Shown here: piece by piece, positions 1 through 7,705 of the stretch
Position numbering within the stretch: the stretch's first letter is position 1
How the letters are laid out: each line of letters opens with the position of its first letter
From: DASYGT01 sp035999365
GTDB lineage: Bacteria; Actinomycetota; Actinomycetes; Mycobacteriales; Jatrophihabitantaceae
Assembly: GCA_035999365.1 (NCBI GenBank)
Contig: DASYGT010000058.1
Location: 1-64,000, forward strand
Reading direction: 5' to 3'
Length of the DNA: 64,000 nt
Position numbers and translations under genes: made by a program
The notes under the pieces: model-generated
Seen by the model: only the letters and a program-made list of their open reading frames with translations
Databases searched by the model: none
What the model was told of the DNA's origin: nothing

Positions 1-2
1 AG

Positions 3-548
3 CCCGCCGCCGACCTGCCGCGCTGCGCGTGGGCGACCTCGGCGCCGGACTACGTCGCCTACCACGACGACGAGTGGGGCACCGAGCTGCACGGCGACGT
101 GGCGCTGTTCGAGCGGCTGACGCTCGAGGGGTTCCAGTCCGGCCTCTCCTGGCTGATCATCCTGCGCAAGCGCACGGCGTTTCGGGCTGCGTTCGCCGAG
201 TTCGACGTCGACGCGGTCGCGGGGTTCGGTGAGGCGGACGTCGCGCGGCTGCTCGCCGACGCGGGAATCGTGCGTAACCGCGCCAAGATCGAGGCCACGA
301 TCGGCAACGCCCGCGCGATCCGCGCCAGCCTCGACGATTCACTGGACGCGCTGCTCTGGTCGTTCGCTCCTGCCGAGGCCGCGCCGTTTGAGTTCCGGTC
401 AACGTCAGCGGAGTCGGTGGCGATGTCGAAGGAGCTCAAGCGCCGCGGGCTGCGATTCGTCGGGCCGACGACCTGCTACAGCCTGATGCAGGCCGTCGGC
501 ATGGTGAACGACCATCAGCCCGGCTGCTGGAGGGTTAGCGGCCGGTGA
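3..548 (+). CDS. tag: DNA-3-methyladenine glycosylase I (5' end outside window)
   Basis: Removes 3-methyladenine from alkylated DNA, starting base-excision repair. The frame is open from base 3 with no start, so a few N-terminal codons lie outside; 181 residues are visible, near the family's usual length of about 190. Seen: a Cys-Ala-Trp motif near the start, then YHDDEWG, and HQPGC close to the C-terminus. In E. coli Tag the zinc ligands are a Cys and a His at the N-terminus and an HxxxC pair at the C-terminus, and all four have equivalents here. Its stop overlaps the convergent crotonase gene by 14 bp. In M. tuberculosis tag also precedes the DUF3117 gene and glgM/glgC, as here. Confidence 0.93.
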   Translation, partial: PAADLPRCAWATSAPDYVAYHDDEWGTELHGDVALFERLTLEGFQSGLSWLIILRKRTAFRAAFAEFDVDAVAGFGEADVARLLADAGIVRNRAKIEATIGNARAIRASLDDSLDALLWSFAPAEAAPFEFRSTSAESVAMSKELKRRGLRFVGPTTCYSLMQAVGMVNDHQPGCWRVSGR

Positions 549-1323
549 AGATCGGCTTCTGTTTCGCGACGAAGGCAGCTGTGGCGTTGCGGTGATCCTC
601 GGTCGCGCCGCACCGCGTCTGCAGCTCGGCTTCCTTCTCCAGCGATTGCTGCAGCGTCGCATCGGCCGCGAAGGCGATGGACTCCTTGATCGCGGCGTAC
701 GCGACCGTCGGGCCGGCAGCCAGGCGGGCCGCGAGTTCCTGCGCGGCCGGCAGTGTGTGGTCCGGCTCGGCGACCGCGTTCACCAGCCCCATCTCGAGCG
801 CGGCCTCTGCGGTGATCGGCTCCGCGAGCAGGGCGAGGGCGGTGGCCCGCGCTGACCCGACGATGCGCGGCAGCGTCCACGAGACTCCGCTGTCGAGGGT
901 GAGACCGACGTTGGCGAAGGCGAGCAGGAAGCCGGCCTGCGCCGATGCGATCCGGAAGTCACAGGCGAATGCGAGGCCGGCCCCCGCTCCGGCTGCCATG
1001 CCGTTGACTGCCGCCACGATCGGCTTCGGCATCCCGGCCAGCCCCATGATGATGGGGTTGTAGTGCTGCGTGACCGTGTCGAGGGGCGCCGGATCACCCG
1101 CCTCGAGCAGCGCCACGTGCTCGCGGAGGTCCTGACCGACGCAGAATCCGCGCCCCGCGCCGGTGAGCACCACCGCCCGTACGGTCTGGTCGCGACCGAT
1201 CTCCTCGACCGCCGCGCCCAGCGCCTCCTTCAGCTCCAGGGACAGCGAATTCATCGAGTCGGGGCGGTTCAGGGTGACCGTCGCGACTCCGTCGCGGCGA
1301 TCGACCAGCAGCACGTCGGACAC
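535..1323 (-). CDS. enoyl-CoA hydratase/isomerase family protein, PaaG-like
   Basis: Crotonase-fold protein of 262 aa acting on acyl-CoA thioesters. The GTG start at 1323 follows a strong GGAGAAGGAG. Oxyanion-hole regions are visible: GAGRGFCVGQDL (about 58-69) and AAVNGMAAGAGAG (about 103-115). The acid position carries Asp (LTLDSG) and the first hydratase Glu position is Gly, which is the isomerase/PaaG pattern rather than a classical hydratase. The run YNPII...MPKPIVAAVNG and the C-terminal FVAKQKPIFTGR also resemble PaaG, the epoxyphenylacetyl-CoA isomerase. No other paa genes are nearby, so the substrate is unknown. It sits inside an otherwise mycobacteria-like tag-DUF3117 gene order. 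Confidence 0.88.
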   Translation of the reverse strand: MSDVLLVDRRDGVATVTLNRPDSMNSLSLELKEALGAAVEEIGRDQTVRAVVLTGAGRGFCVGQDLREHVALLEAGDPAPLDTVTQHYNPIIMGLAGMPKPIVAAVNGMAAGAGAGLAFACDFRIASAQAGFLLAFANVGLTLDSGVSWTLPRIVGSARATALALLAEPITAEAALEMGLVNAVAEPDHTLPAAQELAARLAAGPTVAYAAIKESIAFAADATLQQSLEKEAELQTRCGATEDHRNATAAFVAKQKPIFTGR

Positions 1324-1501
1324 GGCGGGGACTCCTTCTCCGGGGGTTCTCCGGACGCTACCGCGCCCCCTGGGTTGGGCGGAGGCGGTGCAATGCGGGA
1401 GAATGGACACCAACTGTTGATCCGGGACCCGCCGACACGTCCGCGCGGCCCCGGCGGGGACATCAGACACATGAGCCTGCGCGCTCATCGAGGAGGTACG
1501 C

Positions 1502-1669
1502 ATGGCGGCCATGAAGCCGCGGACGGGCGATGGCCCGCTCGAGGTCACCAAGGAAGGACGCGGCATCGTGATGCGCGTCCCCCTCGAAGGCGGCGGGCGC
1601 CTCGTCGTCGAGATGTCGGCCGACGAGGCCACCGCGCTGGGCGACGCGCTCAAGAATGTGGTCACCTGA
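1502..1669 (+). CDS. DUF3117 family small protein (Rv1211-like)
   Basis: A 55-residue protein starting MAAMKPRTGDGPLEV and ending ALGDALKNVVT, with ATG at 1502 preceded by GAGGAGGT about 6 nt upstream. The sequence matches the actinobacterial DUF3117 family throughout (glycine-rich RVPLEGGGRLVVEM strand, then an acidic helix). The M. tuberculosis relative Rv1211 has been described as a calcium-binding, calmodulin-like protein; whether that applies here is unknown. It lies between tag and glgM/glgC as in mycobacteria. The 178 bp upstream, shared with the divergent crotonase gene, must hold the promoters, but I see no convincing -10/-35 pair there. Confidence 0.9.
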   Translation: MAAMKPRTGDGPLEVTKEGRGIVMRVPLEGGGRLVVEMSADEATALGDALKNVVT

Positions 1670-1776
1670 GCTGACCCGCTGATCAGAAGCTCCGGCCCCG
1701 GAACTGGCGACCTCGCTGGGCACCGGGGCCGAGTGCTGTGCGGCGGCGCCGTCACACCCCATGACAGGATCGGCGC

Positions 1777-3033
1777 ATGCTCGACGTCCGCGTTGCTCGC
1801 GACGAACAGGCACCCGCAGCCGAGGGCGTGGACCTCTCGGGTGACGCCGCCGCACTGCGGCTCGCGGCCGGGCGATTCGCGCGCGGCCTGGAGCTGGACG
1901 TCTGCGCAGTCGATGTGACGGGGCTGCGCGGCAGCCGCCTGGCAGCCTTTGTCGAAGGGCTTGTGCTCGGTGCCTACCGCTTCACGCGAAGTTCCAAGCC
2001 GGTCGCGGCGCCGAGCCGGGTCGAGTTGATCGGCGTCGACGACGAGCAGGCGCTCGCCGACGGGCTGCGGTACGCCAGGGCCACGGTGTGGGCCCGGAAC
2101 CTGGCGAACACCCCCGCGTCCACGAAGACGCCACAATGGCTTGCCGGAGAGGCCTCCCGTGAGCTGGGCGGCTGCGGCGTGGCGGTGACGGTGCGCGATG
2201 AGAGCTGGCTGGCCGAGCACGGGTTCGGCGGCCTGTTGGCTGTCGGCTCGGGATCCGTGGCGCCTCCCCGGTTCGTCGAAGCCGCGTGGCGCCCGCGGGG
2301 CGTGCGGGCAGCCGAGCATGTGGTCCTGGTGGGCAAGGGCATCACCTTCGACACCGGGGGTCTGAACATCAAGCCCGGTGACTCGATGCGCACGATGCAC
2401 ACCGACATGTCCGGTGCGGCTGCGGTGCTGGCTGCGGTACGCGCCGTCGCGCAGGCCCGAGTGCCCGTCCGCGTCACGGCCCTGGTGGCGTCCGCCGAGA
2501 ACTCCGTCTCCGGTTCCTCGTTCCGTCCGGGCGACGTGATCCGGCACGTCGGCGGCCGGACGAGCGAGATCACGAACACCGACGCCGAAGGACGGCTGGT
2601 GCTGGCCGACGCCCTCGCCTACGCGGCGGCCCGTCTGGATCCGTCGGTGATGGTGGACATCGCGACGTTGACCGGCGCGATGAAGGTCGCCCTGGGTCTG
2701 CGCACGGCCGGCGTGTTCGCGACGTCGGACCAGCTCGCACGGGCGCTCGTCAAGGCCGGTTCGGCGACGGGCGAGCCCCTGTGGCGACTGCCGATCGACG
2801 ATGACTACGCGGCAGCGCTCGACTCCTACATCGCCGACGCCGACAACGCTGCGGGCAATCCCGGTGCCATCACCGCTGCCTTGTTCCTGCGGCCATTCAC
2901 CGCGGGCCTGCCGTGGGCACACCTCGACATCGCCGGCCCGGCGCGCGCGACAGCCGATGACGCTGCGGTCAGTCGTGGCGGCACGGGATTCGGCGCCCGC
3001 CTCCTGACCCACTGGGTCGAGTCGCTGGCGTGA
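1777..3033 (+). CDS. pepA: leucyl aminopeptidase, M17 family
   Basis: Cytosolic two-metal exopeptidase that removes N-terminal residues from peptides. At 418 aa it is shorter than typical PepA (about 480-500), the shortfall being in the N-terminal macrodomain. The catalytic domain is intact: VGKGITFDTGG with the metal-binding/catalytic Lys and Asp, HTDMSGAAAV, and the family signature NTDAEGRLVLADAL containing the catalytic Arg. The ATG at 1777 has an AGGA about 8 nt upstream. M17 enzymes bind two metal ions and usually form hexamers. The next gene, a Pth2-like protein, starts 30 bp downstream and is probably co-transcribed. Confidence 0.92.
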   Translation: MLDVRVARDEQAPAAEGVDLSGDAAALRLAAGRFARGLELDVCAVDVTGLRGSRLAAFVEGLVLGAYRFTRSSKPVAAPSRVELIGVDDEQALADGLRYARATVWARNLANTPASTKTPQWLAGEASRELGGCGVAVTVRDESWLAEHGFGGLLAVGSGSVAPPRFVEAAWRPRGVRAAEHVVLVGKGITFDTGGLNIKPGDSMRTMHTDMSGAAAVLAAVRAVAQARVPVRVTALVASAENSVSGSSFRPGDVIRHVGGRTSEITNTDAEGRLVLADALAYAAARLDPSVMVDIATLTGAMKVALGLRTAGVFATSDQLARALVKAGSATGEPLWRLPIDDDYAAALDSYIADADNAAGNPGAITAALFLRPFTAGLPWAHLDIAGPARATADDAAVSRGGTGFGARLLTHWVESLA

Positions 3034-3063
3034 CGGCGCGATGGCGCGCCTGGTGACCCGGTG

Positions 3064-3717
3064 ATGCCCGAGCTGGTGCTTCCGCTCGTCATCCGTATCG
3101 AGCGCGATCGACCTCCTACCCGCACGGACGCGCTCGAGGCAGCGGCCCGCGGTGTGCTGCTGATGCTCACTACCGAGGAGGCCGCCTGGGCCGCGGACGT
3201 CGCGTTGTGGGACGGGCAGCGGATGCGCAAGGTGGTGCGCCGTGCACGCGGCACCCAGTGGCAGCGGGCCGCTCAACTCCCCGGGCTGACCGTGCGGCAC
3301 GGCAGCGCCGAACTGCGCGTGTATCCGCCGATCCCGACCGACGACTGGCCTGACGCGCTGGCCCGGCTGCAGGTCGGCGGCACCGAACTGGACGATCCCG
3401 ACGCTCCCCCAGCGCCTGCCGCCCAGGTGCCGCTCGTCCTGCTGTCGCCCGTCGCGCAGATGACCGCTGGCAAGTCGATGGCGCAGGCCGGGCACGCTGC
3501 TCAGCTGGGCTGGTGGGCGTCGTCCGCCGCAGATCGCGCGCGCTGGCGCGAACAGGGCTTCCCGCTGGCGGTGCGCGTCGCGTCACTCGAACAGTGGTCA
3601 GACGCGCTGCGCCACGGGCTGCCCGTCGTGCACGACGGGGGGTTCACCGAGGTCGAGCCCAACACCCGGACTGCCACGGTCGTGCTGCCCTGGCTGGATC
3701 AGAGAAGCGACTCGTAG
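3064..3717 (+). CDS. peptidyl-tRNA hydrolase, PTH2 family
   Basis: 217-aa protein whose C-terminal half resembles archaeal/eukaryotic-type peptidyl-tRNA hydrolase 2. The hallmark is TAGKSMAQAGHAAQ (about 140-153), corresponding to the Pth2 active-site segment with Lys and His, followed by a VASLEQW...DGGFTEV region. The N-terminal 110 residues are an extension seen in actinobacterial members and unlike canonical Pth2. In-frame GTG (3061) and ATG (3064) starts are adjacent; I prefer ATG. The predicted activity is releasing peptides from stalled peptidyl-tRNA, but this branch has little experimental support. The last 19 bp overlap the convergent glgM. Confidence 0.78.
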   Translation: MPELVLPLVIRIERDRPPTRTDALEAAARGVLLMLTTEEAAWAADVALWDGQRMRKVVRRARGTQWQRAAQLPGLTVRHGSAELRVYPPIPTDDWPDALARLQVGGTELDDPDAPPAPAAQVPLVLLSPVAQMTAGKSMAQAGHAAQLGWWASSAADRARWREQGFPLAVRVASLEQWSDALRHGLPVVHDGGFTEVEPNTRTATVVLPWLDQRSDS

Positions 3718-4856
3718 AGCTCGATCGTTCGGTGCGCGATCGTGTCCCAGCCGAACTCGCGCACGGCCCGCTCGCGCCCGGCATGTCCCATCGCGGCGGC
3801 GCGTGCCGGGTCGCCGCACAGGGCGTTCACTGCATCGGCGATGCCCGCTTCGAATTCGGCATCGGTGACAGCGACACGGGGGACCAGGATTCCGGTCAGG
3901 CCGTCGGCCACCACCTCCGGGATTCCGCCGATGGCGCTCGCGACCACCGCCGTCTCGCATGCCATCGCCTCGAGATTGACGATGCCGAGCGGTTCGTACA
4001 CGGACGGGCAGACGAAGACTCTCGATGCGGTCAGCAGTTCGACGAGCGCAGGGCGAGGCAGCATGTCGTGAATCCACACGACGCCGGTTCTGCTCTCACT
4101 GAGCCGTGTCACCGCCGCCGCGGTGGCGGTGCCGATGTCGGGGGTGTCGGGTGCGCCGGCGCACAGAACGAGCTGGACTGCCGGGTCGAATCGTTGCGCC
4201 GCGGCCAGGAGGTGCCCGACGCCCTTCTGCCGGGTGATCCGCCCGACGAAGGTCGCAATGGGGCGGTCCGGGTCGATGCCGTAGCGCTCGAGGACGCCGT
4301 TCTGGGGCGTCGGCGTGTAGAGCGTGGTGTCGATGCCATTGTGGATCACGTGGACGCGCGCGGGATCGAGCGACGGATAGGCGGCGAGCACGTCGGCACG
4401 CATGCCGTAGGACACCGCGACGACGGCCGACGCCGTCTCGTAGGCCTGTCGTTCGGCCCAGGACGACACGCGGTAGCCGCCGCCGAGCTGCTCGGCCTTC
4501 CACGGCCGCTGCGGTTCCAACGAGTGCGCGGTCAGCACGTGGGGAATGCCGTGAAGTTGACCGCCGAGCACACCGGCGAGGTTCGCGTACCAGGTGTGGG
4601 AATGCAGGATGTCGGCATCGCCGATCGCCGCAGCGATCTCGAGATCCACGCCGAGGGTCTGCACGGCCGGATTTGCCCTCGACAGCTCTACCGGTGGCCG
4701 GTAGGCACGAGTGCCGGGCTCGCTGCGCTCCTTGCCGAAGCAGTGGACCTGGACGTCGACGAGCCGTCGCAGTTCGCGGACGAGGAATTCGACGTGCACG
4801 CCGGCGCCGCCGTAAACCTCCGGCGGGTATTCACGGGTCAGCACTGCGACGCGCAT
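3699..4856 (-). CDS. glgM: alpha-maltose-1-phosphate synthase (GlgM/actinobacterial GlgA)
   Basis: GT4 glycosyltransferase of 385 aa, nearly the size of M. tuberculosis Rv1212c. It was long annotated as glycogen synthase GlgA; the mycobacterial enzyme is known to make maltose-1-phosphate from ADP-glucose and glucose-1-phosphate for the GlgE pathway. Seen: YPPEVYGGAGVHV glycine loop at the N-terminus, AHSLEPQRPW, the hinge FVGRITRQKG, and the retaining-GT EX7E element in VYEPLGIVNLEAMAC. It starts 33 bp from the divergent glgC, which supplies ADP-glucose. The gene order matches mycobacteria. Confidence 0.92.
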   Translation of the reverse strand: MRVAVLTREYPPEVYGGAGVHVEFLVRELRRLVDVQVHCFGKERSEPGTRAYRPPVELSRANPAVQTLGVDLEIAAAIGDADILHSHTWYANLAGVLGGQLHGIPHVLTAHSLEPQRPWKAEQLGGGYRVSSWAERQAYETASAVVAVSYGMRADVLAAYPSLDPARVHVIHNGIDTTLYTPTPQNGVLERYGIDPDRPIATFVGRITRQKGVGHLLAAAQRFDPAVQLVLCAGAPDTPDIGTATAAAVTRLSESRTGVVWIHDMLPRPALVELLTASRVFVCPSVYEPLGIVNLEAMACETAVVASAIGGIPEVVADGLTGILVPRVAVTDAEFEAGIADAVNALCGDPARAAAMGHAGRERAVREFGWDTIAHRTIELYESLL

Positions 4857-4889
4857 GCCGCCGACGATAGCGGCGACTAGGCTGAGTCC

Positions 4890-6110
4890 ATGGCTAGGGA
4901 GCCCCGCGTGCTCGGCATGGTCCTCGCGGGCGGCGAGGGCAAACGCCTCTGGCCGTTGACTGCCGACCGTGCCAAGCCCGCCGTTCCGTTCGGCGGAAAC
5001 TACCGGCTGATCGATTTCGTCCTGTCGAACCTGGTGAACGCAGGGTATCTGCGGATCTGCGTCCTCACGCAGTACAAGTCCCACTCACTCGACCGTCACA
5101 TCACCCAGACGTGGCGCATGTCGACGGTGATCGGCAACTACATCACCCCCGTGCCGGCCCAGCAGCGGCTCGGTCCGCGCTGGTACACCGGCAGCGCTGA
5201 CGCGATCCTGCAGTCCTCGAACCTCATCTACGACGACAAGCCCGACTACATCGTCGTGTTCGGTGCCGACCACGTGTACCGGATGGATCCCCGGCAGATG
5301 GTGCAGCAGCACATCGACACCGGCGCCGGCGTGACGGTCGCAGGCATCCGAGTGCCCCGCGCCGAGGCGAGTGCGTTCGGGGTCATCGACGCCGACCCGG
5401 ACAGGCGCGTCATCGACTTCCTCGAGAAGCCCGTAGATCCTCCCGGGCTGCCCGACAATGCAGACGAGAGCTACGCGTCGATGGGTAACTACGTCTTCAC
5501 GACCGAAGCCCTGCTCGAGGTCCTGAAGCAGGACTCCGAGGACGAGGGCTCTGTGCACGACATGGGCGGCAGCATCATGCCGATGATGGTCAAACAGGGC
5601 GACGCGTTCGTGTACGACTTCGCCGACAATGACGTGCCTGGCGCCGAGGAGCGCGATCGCGGTTACTGGCGCGACGTCGGAAGCATCGATGCGTACTACG
5701 AGGCTCACGCCGATCTCGTCGCCGTGCACCCGATCTTCAACCTGTACAACCAGCAGTGGCCGATCTACACGTATCACCCGCACCTGCCGCCGGCGAAGTT
5801 CGTCGAGGGAGGACTCGCGCAGGAATCGATCGTGGGCGCCGGGACCATCCTGTCGGGAGCGACGGTGCGGCACAGCGTGATCGCCCACGGCGTCCGCCTG
5901 CACGCCGGCGCATACGTCGAAGGGTCGGTGCTGCTCGACGGCGTTCAGATCGGTCGTGGCGCTGTCGTTCGCAAAGCGATCCTCGACAAGGACGTGGTCG
6001 TCCCCGAAGGGGCGCACATCGGTGTCGATCCAGAGCTCGACGCGTCGCGCTACCACGTGTCTCCGGGCGGTGTGGTCGTGCTGGGCAAGAGCCAGTTGGC
6101 CTTACCGTGA
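4890..6110 (+). CDS. glgC: glucose-1-phosphate adenylyltransferase
   Basis: Makes ADP-glucose from ATP and glucose-1-phosphate, the committed step to glycogen and related alpha-glucans. The 406-aa length is typical. The nucleotidyltransferase N-terminus shows GGEGKRLWPLT, DRAKPAVPFGG and NYRLIDFVLSN, followed by FGADHVYRMD (metal-binding Asp) and FLEKPVDPP (glucose-1-phosphate site). The C-terminal part is a left-handed beta-helix with hexapeptide-type repeats (GAGTILSGATVRHSVI and following). It is divergent from glgM with a 33-bp shared promoter region. The stop codon is 6 bp before the palindromic control region of the toxin-antitoxin module. Confidence 0.95.
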   Translation: MAREPRVLGMVLAGGEGKRLWPLTADRAKPAVPFGGNYRLIDFVLSNLVNAGYLRICVLTQYKSHSLDRHITQTWRMSTVIGNYITPVPAQQRLGPRWYTGSADAILQSSNLIYDDKPDYIVVFGADHVYRMDPRQMVQQHIDTGAGVTVAGIRVPRAEASAFGVIDADPDRRVIDFLEKPVDPPGLPDNADESYASMGNYVFTTEALLEVLKQDSEDEGSVHDMGGSIMPMMVKQGDAFVYDFADNDVPGAEERDRGYWRDVGSIDAYYEAHADLVAVHPIFNLYNQQWPIYTYHPHLPPAKFVEGGLAQESIVGAGTILSGATVRHSVIAHGVRLHAGAYVEGSVLLDGVQIGRGAVVRKAILDKDVVVPEGAHIGVDPELDASRYHVSPGGVVVLGKSQLALP

Positions 6111-6115
6111 GAGTG

Positions 6116-6138
6116 CCACCGGTGGTACCATATGTGGT
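6116..6138. promoter_or_regulatory. palindromic candidate operator of the toxin-antitoxin operon
   Basis: Two inverted repeats lie side by side just before the antitoxin GTG: CCACCGGTGG (6116-6125, perfect) and ACCA-TATG-TGGT (6127-6138). Paired short palindromes at this place are typical of sites bound by ribbon-helix-helix antitoxins for autoregulation. Binding is inferred. Confidence 0.5.
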
Positions 6139-6354
6139 GTGGAGAAGACAACCGTCTACCTACCGTCAGAGTTGAAAGCTGCGTTGAAGCGCACCGCAGC
6201 GCTGCGGTGCACGTCCGAGGCCCAGGTCATCCGACTCGCCGTCGAACACGAGGTTGCGAACGTGCGGCCGGCGCCCCGGGGCGGCTTGTACGGCGGATCG
6301 GAGCCCATCGCCGCGCGGGTCGACGAGTTGCTCGACGGATTCGGCGAGCGTTGA
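6139..6354 (+). CDS. ribbon-helix-helix antitoxin, VapB-like
   Basis: 71-aa protein beginning (GTG)EKTTVYLPSELKAALKR, a ribbon-helix-helix start in which the short TTVYLP strand would contact DNA. The C-terminal half (RPAPRGGLYGGSEPIAARV) is the kind of extended tail that wraps the toxin in VapBC pairs. Its TGA overlaps the toxin TTG start (TTGA, 6351-6354), implying coupled translation. Palindromes directly upstream suggest autorepression. I chose the GTG start because it gives a compact RHH N-terminus; an ATG at 6132 lies in another frame. Confidence 0.82.
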   Translation: MEKTTVYLPSELKAALKRTAALRCTSEAQVIRLAVEHEVANVRPAPRGGLYGGSEPIAARVDELLDGFGER

Positions 6355-6758
6355 TCGTCGACACCAGCGCGCTGCTCGCCTTCTTCGACCGCAATGAGCC
6401 GGCACACGCTGCCTGTGCAGACGCCATCACGGACAGCGCCGAGACCCTCGTTGTGTCGCCCTTCGTCGTTGCCGAACTCGATTACCTGCTGTCGACGAGG
6501 GTCGGCGTCGATGCCGAGCGTGCGGCTCTTGCCGAGCTCTCCGGTGGTGCGTGGGTCCTTGCCGATTTTTCGGCCGCGGCAATCGGTACGGCGATCACTG
6601 TCATCGACCGTTATCGCGATCAGCGAATCGGTCTCGCGGACGCGTCCAACGTCGTCCTCGCCGGCGAGCACAGCACCCGCACGATCGCGACGCTCGATCG
6701 GCGGCACTTCGAGATGCTGCGTCCACTGAACGGCGGCAGGTTCACCCTCGTGCCGTGA
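6351..6758 (+). CDS. PIN-domain ribonuclease toxin, VapC-like
   Basis: 135-aa PIN domain. The four acidic residues of the active site are present in order: IVDTSALLAFFD at the N-terminus, VVAELDYLL (about 41-49), GLADASNVV (about 94-102) and IATLDRRHF near the end. VapC toxins are Mg2+-dependent endoribonucleases that cleave tRNA or rRNA; the target cannot be read from sequence. The TTG start overlaps the antitoxin stop by 4 nt, and no better start exists downstream without losing the first catalytic Asp. It ends 8 bp before the convergent iclR-type gene. Confidence 0.85.
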   Translation: MIVDTSALLAFFDRNEPAHAACADAITDSAETLVVSPFVVAELDYLLSTRVGVDAERAALAELSGGAWVLADFSAAAIGTAITVIDRYRDQRIGLADASNVVLAGEHSTRTIATLDRRHFEMLRPLNGGRFTLVP

Positions 6759-6766
6759 ACGCAGGC

Positions 6767-7528
6767 TCAGCGGGCGCCGCTGATGCGCTTGCTCAGCGTC
6801 CGGGCGGTATCGACCACGCGCATCGCGAGTTGGGTGCGGCGTTGTGGCGAGACCTCGACGTCGGGATAGGTCACTGCAACGCTGGCGAGCGGATGGCCGT
6901 TGTGATCGAGTACTGCCGCCCCCACCGAACCGAAACCCGGCGAGATCTCGCCGTCCTCCACGGCAAATCCGAGCCGGCGGACCTCGGCCAGCACTTGACG
7001 AAGGGCAGACGGGGACCGCGGGCCCCGGTCGTTGCGCGTCACGAACGCCTCGGGACCGGGGAACAGCGCGCGCACCTGCTGCGGTGGCAACGCGGCGAGC
7101 ATCGCCCGGCCGCTGGCGGTCAGCTGCGCCGGCAACCGCACACCGGCGTCGGTGACCAGCGGCGGACGGCCCGGCGCGCGCTCCTCGATGACGTACAGAA
7201 CGTCGCGTCCGTGCAATACCGCGAAGTGCGCGCCGTGGCGGGTGCGGTCGACGAGTGCAGCCAGCTGCACCTGCGCCAGTCGCTGCAACGGCGCATGCCG
7301 TGTGTAACCGGTGCCCAGTTCGTAGGCGCTGACGCCGAGTCCGAACCGGCGCTCCTCCGGTAGGTGCACGACGAATCCCTCATCCTGCAAGGTGGCGAGC
7401 AGGTGGTACGCCGTCGAGCGCGGCAGGCCCAGCTCGCGGGCGATCGTCGCCGCCGCTACCGGTCCTGCCTGACGTGCCAAGAAGCGCAGTATCGACAGGG
7501 TCTGGTGCGCTGCGGGCACCTGTGCCAT
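6767..7528 (-). CDS. IclR-family transcriptional regulator
   Basis: 253 aa: an N-terminal winged helix (about 10-75; TIARELGLPRSTAYHLLATL) and a C-terminal IclR effector domain with RHGAHFAVLHGRDVLYV, LTASGRAMLAALP and VGAAVLDHNGHPLASVAVTYP. It is divergent from an ABC transporter operon for a small polar solute, the usual arrangement for an IclR protein controlling uptake of its effector. The ATG at 7528 is preferred; the frame continues 27 codons upstream but that extension is proline/alanine-rich and non-conserved in appearance. A 6-4-6 inverted repeat (7548-7563) lies 20 bp upstream of the start and is a likely autoregulatory site. Confidence 0.88.
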   Translation of the reverse strand: MAQVPAAHQTLSILRFLARQAGPVAAATIARELGLPRSTAYHLLATLQDEGFVVHLPEERRFGLGVSAYELGTGYTRHAPLQRLAQVQLAALVDRTRHGAHFAVLHGRDVLYVIEERAPGRPPLVTDAGVRLPAQLTASGRAMLAALPPQQVRALFPGPEAFVTRNDRGPRSPSALRQVLAEVRRLGFAVEDGEISPGFGSVGAAVLDHNGHPLASVAVTYPDVEVSPQRRTQLAMRVVDTARTLSKRISGAR

Positions 7529-7547
7529 GACGCGAGCGTAGCGACCA

Positions 7548-7563
7548 GTCTGGGATACCAGAC
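7548..7563. promoter_or_regulatory. inverted repeat upstream of iclR gene, candidate operator
   Basis: GTCTGG-GATA-CCAGAC, a perfect 6-bp inverted repeat with a 4-bp spacer, 20 bp ahead of the iclR-type start. Its size and partial palindromy fit an IclR-dimer site. Assignment to this regulator is inferred from position. Confidence 0.45.
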
Positions 7564-7669
7564 CCTGATGCGCGCCAGGTGCTGGCGCCGGCGCTCGCCC
7601 GGGTGTCACATATCAGCACCGATCCAGCAACGTGCTTCACGCCCGGGCCGCAGAGCGGCAGGCTGCTCT

Positions 7670-7690
7670 AAGGTGTGGCCGACACACCTT
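7670..7690. promoter_or_regulatory. inverted repeat just upstream of the ABC operon
   Basis: AAGGTGTG-GCCGA-CACACCTT, a perfect 8-bp inverted repeat with a 5-bp spacer, ending 4 bp before the AGGAGGT ribosome-binding site of the solute-binding protein gene. It could be an operator near the transcription start or an RNA hairpin that affects ribosome access. It differs in sequence from the 7548 repeat, so a single regulator may not bind both. Confidence 0.45.
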
Positions 7691-7705
7691 CACAGGAGGT
7701 AATCC

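Noticed and set aside
1324..1501. TTGGGC...GAGAAT as a promoter for DUF3117
   Set aside because: Both elements are poor matches and the spacing is uncertain.
535..3495. 986-codon open frame on the minus strand
   Set aside because: Only its last 262 codons (from GTG 1323) look like a protein. The rest is antisense to DUF3117, pepA and pth2 and reads as Arg/Gly/Ala-rich text, a normal effect of high GC.
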